NCBI GenBank assembly: GCA_934178475.1
Contig: CAKPQH010000001.1
Coordinates: 269,396 to 333,395 of the forward strand
DNA from: an uncultured Clostridia bacterium
GTDB taxonomy: Bacteria > Bacillota > Clostridia > TANB77 > CAG-508
Length of the DNA stretch: 64,000 bases
Direction of reading: 5' to 3'
Numbering within the stretch: the stretch's first letter is position 1; each line of letters opens with the position of its first letter. Made by a program: the position numbers and the translations under genes. The notes beneath the pieces were generated by a model, which worked only from the letters and a program-made list of their open reading frames with translations, was not told the origin of the DNA and searched no databases. Below are positions 53,801 to 62,402 of this stretch, piece after piece.

Positions 53801-55626
53801 TAGAAAATACTAATAAATTAGAAAGTAATAAAAAATATAGGTATTTATTAGAAGTAAAAAATATTTCTAATACAGATAAAGAAAATATACCAATAAATAT
53901 AAAAACCAATAATTCATTAAAAATATTTCGTGTAGAATATACATGTAAGAGCGAAGAGATAATTCAAACTTTAGATAACAATAGTAGTGAAATGAGTTTC
54001 GTTATTCCTAAAATTAAAAAAGATGAAACAATCAATATCATTATAAAAGTAGAAGTTTTAGAAAGAACAGATGAAAATCGAAAAACAGAAATTATTGCTA
54101 ATACTAATTACGAAAACAGTATTATAAGATCAAATATTATATATGGACAAACAGTTAATATGAAATTAGATATAAATATGGAATATAAAACTAATTCAAT
54201 TGATAAGGAAGGATATGTAAATCCTGGGGATTTAATAGAATATAAAATTACATTAAAAAATATAGGTGAGATAAAAAAAGAAAATTTGAGTGTATCAACT
54301 GAAATATCTGTTTTTTTTACAATAAAACAAGTAAAAATAAATAATAAAGATGTTAGCTATGATGAAGAGGTAATAACAGAAAATAATAATTCATATAATA
54401 AAATAAGAATAAGAGAAATTAATTTAGAAATAAATGAAAATAAAACAATATCAATTATTGCTTCTGTAAATAATATAACATCAGATGAAAATATAAAAGT
54501 TACAAATAAAGCATGTTTATATGAAATAGCTTTATTAAAGCAAACAAAAGAATGTGAAATTTATATAAGAAAGAAAAAAGTAAATCCTGTTTCTCCAGAA
54601 TATCCAACCCCAAGTGAGCCAGATGATAAAGAAAAATATTCTGTAAATGGAGTAGTATGGAAAGATGATGACAAAAACGGAGAAAGAGCTGATAATGAGA
54701 GCACATTTGAGAACATAAAAGTATATTTGATAAATACAAATACAAGTAAAATAGAACAAGAAACTACATCTAATATGGATGGATATTATTTTAATAACAT
54801 AAATGAAGGAGAATATATTATAGTATTTGAATATGATTCAAGTAAATATTTACCAACAAAATATCAAGCGGAAGGAGTTTCTTCAAGTAAAAATTCAGAT
54901 GCAATAAAAAGTACAGTAAAAATAGATAATGAAGAAAAAGTAGTTGCTGCATCAGATAAATTGGTTATAAACAGAGATTATCAAGATATAGATTTAGGAT
55001 TGATTGAAGCAGAAAAATTTGATTTAGAATTAAATAAATACATTAGCAAAGTTACAATAAGTAATTCAAAAGAAACAAAAGTATATAACTTTGATAAATC
55101 AACACTTGCCAAAGTTGAAATTCCAGCAAAATATTTAAATGGAACAAATGTAGTTATAGAATATACAATAGAAATAAAAAATACAGGAGATATATCTGGA
55201 TGTGTACAAAGCATAGTTGATTACAAACCAAATTCATTAGATTTTAGTTCAAATTTAAATAGTGATTGGTATCAAACGGGAGATTATTTATATAATGATA
55301 CATTTACAAATGTAGAATTAAATGCAGGAGAATCAAAAGAAATAAAGTTAATTTTAAGTAAAAAAATGACAGAAACAAATACGGGATTAATCAATAATAC
55401 AGCAGAAATCGCAAAAGCTTATAGTGTAGCAGGAGTTAGTGATATAGATTCAGTTCCTGGTAATAATCAAAATAAAGAAGATGATTTTGGAACAGCAGAT
55501 CTAATAATAGCAGTAAAAACAGGAATAGTAACATATACTACTATTGTAATGACAATAACGATAGGGCTAATAGCGATAGGAGTATTTGCATACAAGAAAA
55601 AAAATACAAAAAAGATAAGATTTTAA
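50866..55626 (+). CDS. Giant surface protein A2, mosaic paralogue of A1
   Basis: The 1586-residue protein shares residues from about 4 to 887 exactly with A1 (differences only at the first codons, MKVNK against MRNK). Residues from about 888 to 1240 are only distantly similar to A1. The last 340 are closely similar: an SdrD B-like domain (GVVWKDDDKNGE), FEYDSSKYLPTKY, NSDWYQTG, then VKTG (1550-1553), a helix and a basic tail. This identity-divergence-similarity pattern indicates recent gene conversion or duplication of the N-terminal cassette only. A unique Pro-rich linker (near 1240) precedes the SdrD-like domain. AGGAGG precedes ATG 50866. Confidence 0.85.
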   Translation: MKVNKIMEKIIAIIVIMVMTIGNMGIVGEYAITYAIDMIKTNEKNVEMKAYFKDGEEEKISIEKNIDKTEKLYIEVAVLNEGYFNGKISLEENNFKIKKVEKNISVKSNTEKEIELNQIKAGEKVIIEAEVESNIGEEISKEELNKETKVQISGKYVKSENKILSKEQTDEVEVKGEAKVRIDYKAVEGIDTEVESKIITEGEYKVGGSTKKITQLEIRSRVKGNSYPVEEETIEMNLPEGVEAEVYGREIKAVGRETSWKVENNKLTITTKNEEKDGKIIWERKVENKYIVTLKSESTIKAEEIEITEGIKPIGVEKISKKITSSKEENVEGIVKTEKEIEGEIYKGKIYTGEEREYQERTKININYAIDENDIEVAEKEGVYETEGEEKEAQIEYKESKIEKSKVIDILGENGKIEILDQNGNQIKEITKESEVNEEGKVVVTYGEGIKGITIKITKPEKQGEIEVEHKKVIKTKGYTREEIRKIKGIKEEVETKYDNKNYTNNKINRIDLKEVSSRIKVEINKETLTTEGINEGLQVRTTLLTQGEDKKLYKNGQVKVMLPEEVEEIEEAKFKLLYGNGLTLGEPRIETESGRKVLIAPLEGEQVKYSGEAVEGTVVLLEAKISLNKKTTSKERTIDVEVVNGNDEESIKENKEIKMINPNSIIMENSINGKENIELEIEAEEKEEEIGIGIINNEGSKINNVRVLGELPSDNSKNNVGIKVTRGINISTNNANKVKIYYTEKEDATEEINKAENEWKEEVTENSKKYLITINELEQGEEIKGSYGIKIPGNLGYNKTAKAGYKIKYEDTVTGGEKEAEGKEIRLSTGVGAEIEQELVAKVGGKEVKDGEEIKAGEVITYEIKVTNKGNADAEGVKVEGNVPDGTIKVIEKENNMNEETDYFSKYPDEKTEIFNIDLLKTNESVNFEYKVRVNEDVEDNKQSIVKTIINNNEESAKQIKHILKKSNFVLTMSDWEIENTNKLESNKKYRYLLEVKNISNTDKENIPINIKTNNSLKIFRVEYTCKSEEIIQTLDNNSSEMSFVIPKIKKDETINIIIKVEVLERTDENRKTEIIANTNYENSIIRSNIIYGQTVNMKLDINMEYKTNSIDKEGYVNPGDLIEYKITLKNIGEIKKENLSVSTEISVFFTIKQVKINNKDVSYDEEVITENNNSYNKIRIREINLEINENKTISIIASVNNITSDENIKVTNKACLYEIALLKQTKECEIYIRKKKVNPVSPEYPTPSEPDDKEKYSVNGVVWKDDDKNGERADNESTFENIKVYLINTNTSKIEQETTSNMDGYYFNNINEGEYIIVFEYDSSKYLPTKYQAEGVSSSKNSDAIKSTVKIDNEEKVVAASDKLVINRDYQDIDLGLIEAEKFDLELNKYISKVTISNSKETKVYNFDKSTLAKVEIPAKYLNGTNVVIEYTIEIKNTGDISGCVQSIVDYKPNSLDFSSNLNSDWYQTGDYLYNDTFTNVELNAGESKEIKLILSKKMTETNTGLINNTAEIAKAYSVAGVSDIDSVPGNNQNKEDDFGTADLIIAVKTGIVTYTTIVMTITIGLIAIGVFAYKKKNTKKIRF
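50874..53528 (+). repeat. Copy 2 of the 2,655-bp direct repeat
   Basis: The partner of 41196-43850. Upstream sequences, including promoter and ribosome-binding site, are unrelated, so the repeat begins inside the coding region. Downstream identity ends at 53529. Confidence 0.9.
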
Positions 55627-55649
55627 CAGAAAGGAGGGAGAAACCTTAA

Positions 55650-58600
55650 ATGAAAAAAGAAATATTAAAAATAGGGGTTACATTAATAACATTCATATTA
55701 TTAGTAATAGGTATAAAAAATATAGCAACCAGTACATGGGTAGATGGAAATAATATTTGTTGGAATGGACCATGGACAGAGAAAGGTCAGGAAAGAATTG
55801 GAACGGAAGGACAATTAGATATATTAAATAATGTATGGACATATTGTGTACAACATCAAAAAACATTTAAAAGGAAATTTCATTATGTATGGAAGTATAC
55901 AGTATTTATAGATGGAATGAAAGGAACATTATATAATGAATATGGGAAGGTAAATGAAGTAAACTCATACGCAAATGCTAAGCTGGCCTATATATTAGGA
56001 GGAGGAGATTATGAAAAAGGATATGGTAGAGGTGATTGGGCGAAAGGTTATAGAAAAACTGACAGGCAATTAGTAATTTGGAATTTTTGGAATAATTGGT
56101 TGGGAGAAAATGGATATGATATAATAGATATTGAAGGAAATGCTATTTTGAATGGAACAAAAGATGAATTAACTCAAACTGCAAGAAAAATAGAGGCTGA
56201 AGCCGATGAATACGCTAAGTCATTAATGAAAAGTTGCAATGTTACTAGCAGTATTATACCGTTAAGAGAAGAAGGAGGAAAAAAGAAAGGCGAATTAAGT
56301 TCATCAAATTCAGAAATAGGACCGTTTAATTTCAATTTCGGAGGTGGAGTGGATAGAATAGAAATAATAGATGATAAAGGAGAACACGTAACATTTGATG
56401 ATGGTATATATATTAAACAAGGAAATAGAATAATAAATGCAAGTTCAGGAGCATGGACAAACTCTGATGGGGCTTTAGGAGGCATAGAATTATCAAGTGG
56501 CAGTAATTTTTATATAATAAACCCATCAAATAAAGTTATAAAAAATGTTAAATTATCAATAATAGGGTCACAAAAAGTTTATAATGGAGAAATTAATATA
56601 TTGATTTGTACAACTATTGTTCAAAATAAAGAAGGAGGACAATCATTTATTAATGGTGGAACAACTCCGGATTACAGAGAAATGAAAACAGATATAGATA
56701 TTGAAATAAAAAATTGTTCATTAAAAGTTGTAAAAGAAGATACAGCAGGAAATAGACAAGACAATGTTGGATTTATAATATACAGAGCTAATACAGATAA
56801 TGGACAAACACCATATGGATATTTATATTATGATATAACAAATAGTGAGAATAATAAATATCAAACGGGAAGGCTTACATATAATAAAAATTGCGGTTTC
56901 TGGTCTGGAGAGGGTGATCAAAATTCAGCAAGAGAAGGCGCAACTGTCTTTTATACAAGTACACAAAATGTAAATGGAAACAATTGGGATGGATTCTTTG
57001 AAATATCAGGATTACCATCTGGAACATATAATATAGGAGAAATATATAATGAAAATGAAGGATTTGAATCTAGTACATTAGAAAGTTATAATATTCAAAT
57101 TGATAATGGAACGATAAGCGATAATCAATATAGTATAGCTAGAGTGGTAGAAAATATCGCTCGATATAAAGAAAAAATGCCATATACACAAACTATAAGT
57201 GTTAACTTGGAAAAAGGGCAATCTACAAGAGTAGGATTATTTGATAGTAAAGAAAAAATAGATGTACCAATATTAAAAGTGACAAAAAAGAACGGAAATA
57301 ACTTAGGAAAAGATGTAAAATTTAATGTATATAATGTACAAACAAAAATGTATCTTGCTCAGAATAAGAAAAACGGTAAATATGAGTGGTTAAAAGCCGA
57401 GACAAATGATGATATGTATAAAACAACATTTAATACTGATGGACAAGGAACATTCTCTGTTGAATTGGCTATGTCAAGTGAATATAAAATAACAGAGCTA
57501 GAAAATCCAAATAATAATTATACAACAACTATTAATAAAGCAAGTTTGAAGTCAAAGCCTACTGGTTCTAATGCTTCAGTTAGTAAAGCAAGTAATACAT
57601 TTACAATTAAGAATATTGACAAATTAGGAGTTTACAGCGTAGAAATTGAAGACAAAAAAAGAGGAGGCGGACAAGGAGGCACAGTTAACATCAAAGGAAA
57701 AGTGTTTGTTGATGGTGTAAATAGTAAAAATTCTAGTAACGGAAATGGAAAATATGATAATGGAGAAAAATTAGTTAGAAATGCAAGGGTATATTTAACT
57801 CAAAAAAGTAATGGAAGAAGAACATCTTATTATGATACGACAAATACAGACGGGTATTATTCTATAACAGCATCTGTATCAGATGTATCAAAATATTATA
57901 TTGAATTTGATTGCAGTAATGCATATTACATGAAAACAAACGAAGATGGTAGAGAAGAAATAGAATACGTTAAAGAATATAGTAAAACCAAAACAAATTA
58001 TGTTGACAATGGTAGCAAATGTATAGAATATAATAATGGAATAGGAAAAACATATTATGGTACAGATTCAAATTTAGAACGAAAATATGGACTAACAGGA
58101 AATAAACAAATGAATTTAGGTTTAACAACAAGTCCAACTAAGGAATATTTGGATCAAACTATAAGTAAAATAGAAATTAATGTTAATGGAAAGAGATATA
58201 CATACTATTATGGACAAAATGGTTCGAATGGCAGTATTTCAGAAGCGAAGAGTGCACCTACAGTTAATTTCGAAGGTACAGATATAGACAGAACATTTAC
58301 AAGAAATATTTATCCATCAGATATAGCAGCTTTCAAAGATGGTGCTGCAACAATGTCTGTTAATGTAACATATGTAATAACAATACGAAATTTAACAAAT
58401 GATAATGACCATAAATTTAATTGGGATAGTGAAAGTACAAGAATTATTGAAAGCGAAACAGATGAATATCAAACTTCAATAACAAAAGAATATTGTACAG
58501 AAGATTATATGAAAGTAACAAGTATAACGGAAGAATTTGATACTAGTATGTATGAATTAAATGATTCTAATTGGGACGCATCAGGAGACACAGCAACATA

Positions 58601-60566
58601 TAAGAAAAGTATTGGAAATTTATCTAAAACAGGAGGATCAAAAGACAAAGAGATTATATATATAACTTTTAAGGTAAAAGATGATGCAATAAAGAAAATA
58701 CTAGAGAAGCCAAATGGAATAAAAGAATACAAAAGGACAACAGCAACAAGTAAATCTAAACACTATTGGAGTAATCATATAGATTGGAAATATAGAAATT
58801 GGGAATATTTTCCACCTGATGATCCGGAAGGCGAAGGATATTATGATTGGGGAGATTGGCATTCAACCAATTCAAGTCAGAATTCAGGAGCAGAAGTAAC
58901 ATCAGAAGCGACAAGGCATGCAGAAGCACCATTTTGTATTTTCAAATTGCCGGATAACGAAGAAAGAACAATTTCAGGAAATGTATTTGAAGATATTAAT
59001 TCATCAAGTGAGAATGAATTGGTGGGAGACGGATATAATGATTGGGAGAATAGTATAAAAAATGTAACAGTAGAATTATGGGATAAAAAAACAGGAAACA
59101 AGGCATATTTATATCATAGAATGGATTCAGGAAGTTATTATAGAAAGGAATCATTAGAAATAAAAACAAATTCGAATGGTGAATATTCATTTACAGGAGT
59201 AGTTGCAGGAGATTATTGGATAGTATACAGATATGGAAATGGAGATCAGATTATAAGAGATGGAAATAATACAAAAGTATATTCTAGTCAATATAAATCA
59301 ACAATAGTACAAAGTCCAAAATATAATTATAATGAAAATACTTCAGGAGGAAAATGGTATATAGGAAAGTCTAATGAGTCTATGGCAGTAGATATTATTA
59401 CTGATAGAAATTTTGATGATAATACTTATGATTATAGTACTCTATATAATGGTGTAGAAAATGATCGTTCAAATAAATTGGTTGAAGCTAAAACTCCAAA
59501 TTTCGAAGTAGGAATAGAATTTACAGCTAATGAAATTGCAGAAAAAAATTTCTATAGAAGTTCTTATAACGAAATGAACTTTGGTATTATAAAAATGCCA
59601 GTGGTGTCTGTTAATATATATAATACAATAAGCTATGTAACAATGACATTATCAAATGGACAAGTAATAACTCAAGGAGACCCAAGCGGAACTACTAATA
59701 TTCAATATGTCAGTACCTTAGATGAAAATGATATACCATATGGATATGGTAGAGGTGGATATGTAAAAGTTGAAATTGATACAAATTATTTATATGGTTC
59801 AACATTAGAAGTAACATATGATATAAGAGTATTAAATAATTCCGATTTGAATTATAAAACAAAAGACTATTATTACTATGGAACGCATGGAAGCGTCAAT
59901 GATGAATATACAGTATCTATAGATAGAATTTTATATTACATTGACCCAGCAATGACATATATGTACAGTACGAAAGGAAATATTGAAATAGAGGGATATA
60001 GTGAAACAAGTGATAAAAAACTTGAAAGTATGTCACCAGTAAATAATGCATCAAAAGTAAACGCCGGAAGGGAAATAACAAAAGAGCCAAAAGAAATGTT
60101 AGACATTAATTTAAAGACAAACAAAGAAATTCATACATATTATAGTAAAGATGAAGATACTTCAAAAACAAAATCATCAATAAATGTTTTATCTGTAACA
60201 ACATCGAAATTATTATCAACAGAAGATGATGATTTAGAATTTAAAAATTATGCTGAAGTAGTAAAAATTACAACAGATAAAGATGGCAATGGAAATATTT
60301 GTAGATTTATGGCACCAACGGCAAGTTTTGAAAGTGCGGCAATAAATGTCTTAGGTAGTTCAGAAGATAAATTATCTGATATTATTAAAAATTCAAGAAA
60401 CTCATTATATAGAAGAGATTATAGATCTATAACTACAGACGTTGCTACTATAACGGTAACACCACCAACAGGATTAAAAGAAAACCTAATAATATTTATA
60501 TCAATAGGAATAGGATTAATTGTATTTGTTGGAGGCGTAATAATTATAAAGAAAAAAGTATTATAA
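55650..60566 (+). CDS. Giant surface protein B2 (candidate thioester domain, TPPTG anchor)
   Basis: The 1638-residue protein is a diverged full-length paralogue of B1. It has a signal peptide (about 5-28), a candidate thioester pair of C66 (TYCVQH) and Q140 (DRQLVIWNFW), and SpaA-like domains with LKVVKED and NIGEIYNENEGF. A GGGQGG hinge (about 672) follows, then SdrD B-like domains (GKVFVDGVN, GNVFEDINS), TPPTG (1604-1608), a helix and KKKVL. It is about 135 residues longer than B1, with an extra Trp/Tyr-rich loop (about 1040-1090). AAAGGAGGGAG lies upstream. It shares no long identical DNA with B1, unlike the A genes. Confidence 0.85.
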   Translation: MKKEILKIGVTLITFILLVIGIKNIATSTWVDGNNICWNGPWTEKGQERIGTEGQLDILNNVWTYCVQHQKTFKRKFHYVWKYTVFIDGMKGTLYNEYGKVNEVNSYANAKLAYILGGGDYEKGYGRGDWAKGYRKTDRQLVIWNFWNNWLGENGYDIIDIEGNAILNGTKDELTQTARKIEAEADEYAKSLMKSCNVTSSIIPLREEGGKKKGELSSSNSEIGPFNFNFGGGVDRIEIIDDKGEHVTFDDGIYIKQGNRIINASSGAWTNSDGALGGIELSSGSNFYIINPSNKVIKNVKLSIIGSQKVYNGEINILICTTIVQNKEGGQSFINGGTTPDYREMKTDIDIEIKNCSLKVVKEDTAGNRQDNVGFIIYRANTDNGQTPYGYLYYDITNSENNKYQTGRLTYNKNCGFWSGEGDQNSAREGATVFYTSTQNVNGNNWDGFFEISGLPSGTYNIGEIYNENEGFESSTLESYNIQIDNGTISDNQYSIARVVENIARYKEKMPYTQTISVNLEKGQSTRVGLFDSKEKIDVPILKVTKKNGNNLGKDVKFNVYNVQTKMYLAQNKKNGKYEWLKAETNDDMYKTTFNTDGQGTFSVELAMSSEYKITELENPNNNYTTTINKASLKSKPTGSNASVSKASNTFTIKNIDKLGVYSVEIEDKKRGGGQGGTVNIKGKVFVDGVNSKNSSNGNGKYDNGEKLVRNARVYLTQKSNGRRTSYYDTTNTDGYYSITASVSDVSKYYIEFDCSNAYYMKTNEDGREEIEYVKEYSKTKTNYVDNGSKCIEYNNGIGKTYYGTDSNLERKYGLTGNKQMNLGLTTSPTKEYLDQTISKIEINVNGKRYTYYYGQNGSNGSISEAKSAPTVNFEGTDIDRTFTRNIYPSDIAAFKDGAATMSVNVTYVITIRNLTNDNDHKFNWDSESTRIIESETDEYQTSITKEYCTEDYMKVTSITEEFDTSMYELNDSNWDASGDTATYKKSIGNLSKTGGSKDKEIIYITFKVKDDAIKKILEKPNGIKEYKRTTATSKSKHYWSNHIDWKYRNWEYFPPDDPEGEGYYDWGDWHSTNSSQNSGAEVTSEATRHAEAPFCIFKLPDNEERTISGNVFEDINSSSENELVGDGYNDWENSIKNVTVELWDKKTGNKAYLYHRMDSGSYYRKESLEIKTNSNGEYSFTGVVAGDYWIVYRYGNGDQIIRDGNNTKVYSSQYKSTIVQSPKYNYNENTSGGKWYIGKSNESMAVDIITDRNFDDNTYDYSTLYNGVENDRSNKLVEAKTPNFEVGIEFTANEIAEKNFYRSSYNEMNFGIIKMPVVSVNIYNTISYVTMTLSNGQVITQGDPSGTTNIQYVSTLDENDIPYGYGRGGYVKVEIDTNYLYGSTLEVTYDIRVLNNSDLNYKTKDYYYYGTHGSVNDEYTVSIDRILYYIDPAMTYMYSTKGNIEIEGYSETSDKKLESMSPVNNASKVNAGREITKEPKEMLDINLKTNKEIHTYYSKDEDTSKTKSSINVLSVTTSKLLSTEDDDLEFKNYAEVVKITTDKDGNGNICRFMAPTASFESAAINVLGSSEDKLSDIIKNSRNSLYRRDYRSITTDVATITVTPPTGLKENLIIFISIGIGLIVFVGGVIIIKKKVL

Positions 60567-60581
60567 AATACTGATTTTAGG

Positions 60582-60610
60582 AAAACCTAGATATTAATCT
60601 AGGTTTTTTC
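60582..60610 (+). terminator. Terminator after B2
   Basis: An 11-bp perfect stem (60582-60592 with 60597-60607) with an ATTA loop and T tract. Confidence 0.85.
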
Positions 60611-60612
60611 TA

Positions 60613-60641
60613 TTGATAAAAAGAAATAAATGTAGTAAAAT
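60613..60641 (+). promoter_or_regulatory. Promoter of the WG-repeat gene
   Basis: TTGATA (60613-60618), a 17-bp spacer and TAAAAT (60636-60641). Confidence 0.65.
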
Positions 60642-60662
60642 ATTTGCGAAAGGAAGATGCAA

Positions 60663-62201
60663 ATGAAAGTAAAAAAAATAGTTATAATATTAATAATTGC
60701 AATAATAGTCATAATAGGGATTTTATTTATGAAAAATAAAATTGAGGAAAAAAATGTAACATATAACATTACAAATGTAGAAGAATATAATTATTTTTTA
60801 AGTAAAAGTGAAAAGAAAATAGGTGTAATTGATAAAGAAGGAAAGAAAGTAATAGAAGCAAAATATGATGCAATTGTTATTCCTAATCCACAAAAAGATA
60901 TATTTGTATGTACTGAAAATGAAAAAAACATTGTTTTAAACTCCAAAGGTGAAGAATTATTTTCAGAATATGAAGAAATTGAACCTATAAGACTTAAAAG
61001 TTCAGCATCTACACTTTGTTATGAAAAAAATAGTTTAAAATTTAAAAAAGATAATTTATATGGATTAATAGATTTAGATGGAAATATTATTGTAGAAAAT
61101 AAATATGATAATATAGAAAACCTACAAAGAACTGAAGGAAAATTTATAGTTTCGAAAAATGAAAAATATGGAATAATAAATTTAAAAGGAAAAGAAATTA
61201 TTAGTCCGAAATATGATAGCATTTTAACAGATGGATATTATAATGAAGAAACAAAATACAATAAATCTGGATATATAGTGTCAACAAGAGAAAATGATGG
61301 ATATAAATACGGATATATAAATTATAAAGGAAAAGTAGTTTTAAAAAACCAATATAATTTGATAGAAAGAATAATAGATATTAATGATAAAAATATATAT
61401 CTAATAGCACAAGAAAATGGAAAAACAGGACTATATAGAAATTCGAAAGAAATAGTAAAACCTGAATATCAATCAATAGAATATGATGAAGATTCAAATC
61501 TATTATTTGTTCAAAAAAATAAATCATATGGAGCAATTACATTAAAAGGAAAAGTAAAAATAGAAGTAAACAAATCAAGTATAGAAACAAAAGGAATATA
61601 TATATATACAAAAAGCAATAGCAAAAATATAGTATATGATAAAGACTGTAATGAAGTTAATATTGACTTTAATAGAAGTTTTTATAAAACTGAAAATGAA
61701 AATTACAATATATCAACACTAGAAAATAATAACATAATATATTATGGAATAACAGACAAAAACAACACTATACTTGTAAAAGAAGAATATAGATATATAG
61801 AATATTTGAATGATAATTATTTTATTGCCAAAAATGAATCGGGAAAACTAGGAGTAATCAATTCAAATGGAAAAGAAGTATTAGAATTCAAATATGATTT
61901 AATCCAGAAAATAAAAGAAACAAATATAATACAAACATTAATAGCAGAAAATTCAGAAACTATTTTATATTCAAGTAAATTAGAAGAATTATATAAAGGA
62001 AATAATATAACAATAAAAAATTACTTAGGATATATTGAAGTAAAAGATAACGAAAATAAGAATTATTTCAGCAATAGCGGAGAAAAAATAGATGAAGAAA
62101 ATGGAATAATAAAAAAATCAAAATTAACATCTGAGCCTGAAAATATTGGAGAATATAAGAGAGTTCAATATACATTAAATGATATATATTATATAAAATA
62201 A
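60663..62201 (+). CDS. WG-repeat protein, membrane-anchored
   Basis: The 512-residue protein has an N-terminal membrane helix (about 5-23) and about eight copies of a WG-like repeat of the form YGxIxxxGKxxIxxKYDxI. Clear copies are KIGVIDKEGKKVIEAKYD, LYGLIDLDGNIIVENKYD, KYGIINLKGKEIISPKYD and KLGVINSNGKEVLEFKYD. WG-repeat proteins form beta-rich scaffolds of unknown role, often outside the cell. ATG 60663 lies 8 nt after AGGA; ATG 60657 is too close. The location after the surface modules suggests a surface function. Confidence 0.85.
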   Translation: MKVKKIVIILIIAIIVIIGILFMKNKIEEKNVTYNITNVEEYNYFLSKSEKKIGVIDKEGKKVIEAKYDAIVIPNPQKDIFVCTENEKNIVLNSKGEELFSEYEEIEPIRLKSSASTLCYEKNSLKFKKDNLYGLIDLDGNIIVENKYDNIENLQRTEGKFIVSKNEKYGIINLKGKEIISPKYDSILTDGYYNEETKYNKSGYIVSTRENDGYKYGYINYKGKVVLKNQYNLIERIIDINDKNIYLIAQENGKTGLYRNSKEIVKPEYQSIEYDEDSNLLFVQKNKSYGAITLKGKVKIEVNKSSIETKGIYIYTKSNSKNIVYDKDCNEVNIDFNRSFYKTENENYNISTLENNNIIYYGITDKNNTILVKEEYRYIEYLNDNYFIAKNESGKLGVINSNGKEVLEFKYDLIQKIKETNIIQTLIAENSETILYSSKLEELYKGNNITIKNYLGYIEVKDNENKNYFSNSGEKIDEENGIIKKSKLTSEPENIGEYKRVQYTLNDIYYIK

Positions 62202-62208
62202 AAATTAA

Positions 62209-62249
62209 AGGATACCAAAAGTTTATTTTACTTTTTTGGTATTCTTTTC
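62209..62249 (+). terminator. Terminator after the WG-repeat gene
   Basis: The stem GATACCAAAAGT (62211-62222) pairs with a downstream ACTTTT and GGTATT segment (62230-62243) across a small bulge, then CTTTT. Confidence 0.6.
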
Positions 62250-62288
62250 ATTATAATAGTTACAATAAATGTATAGCGAGATAACACA

Positions 62289-62397
62289 CTCCTAATTAAA
62301 TAACATAAAATATAAGTAGGAGATATATTTTTAAAAAAGAAAAATCTTTTGTTAAAGATATGATCATCTAAATTTTTATGTTATAAAGACTAGGAGG
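62289..62397 (+). promoter_or_regulatory. Candidate structured 5' leader covering the ribosome-binding site
   Basis: CTCCTA (62289-62294) plus ATAACATAAAA (62300-62310) can pair in order with TTTTATGTTAT (62374-62384) plus TAGGAG of the ribosome-binding site (62391-62396). CTCCTA can instead pair with TAGGAG at 62317-62322. A small hairpin (62344-62349 with 62354-62359) lies between. This is a possible on/off switch, unproven. Confidence 0.35.
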
Positions 62398-62402
62398 ATA
62401 TT

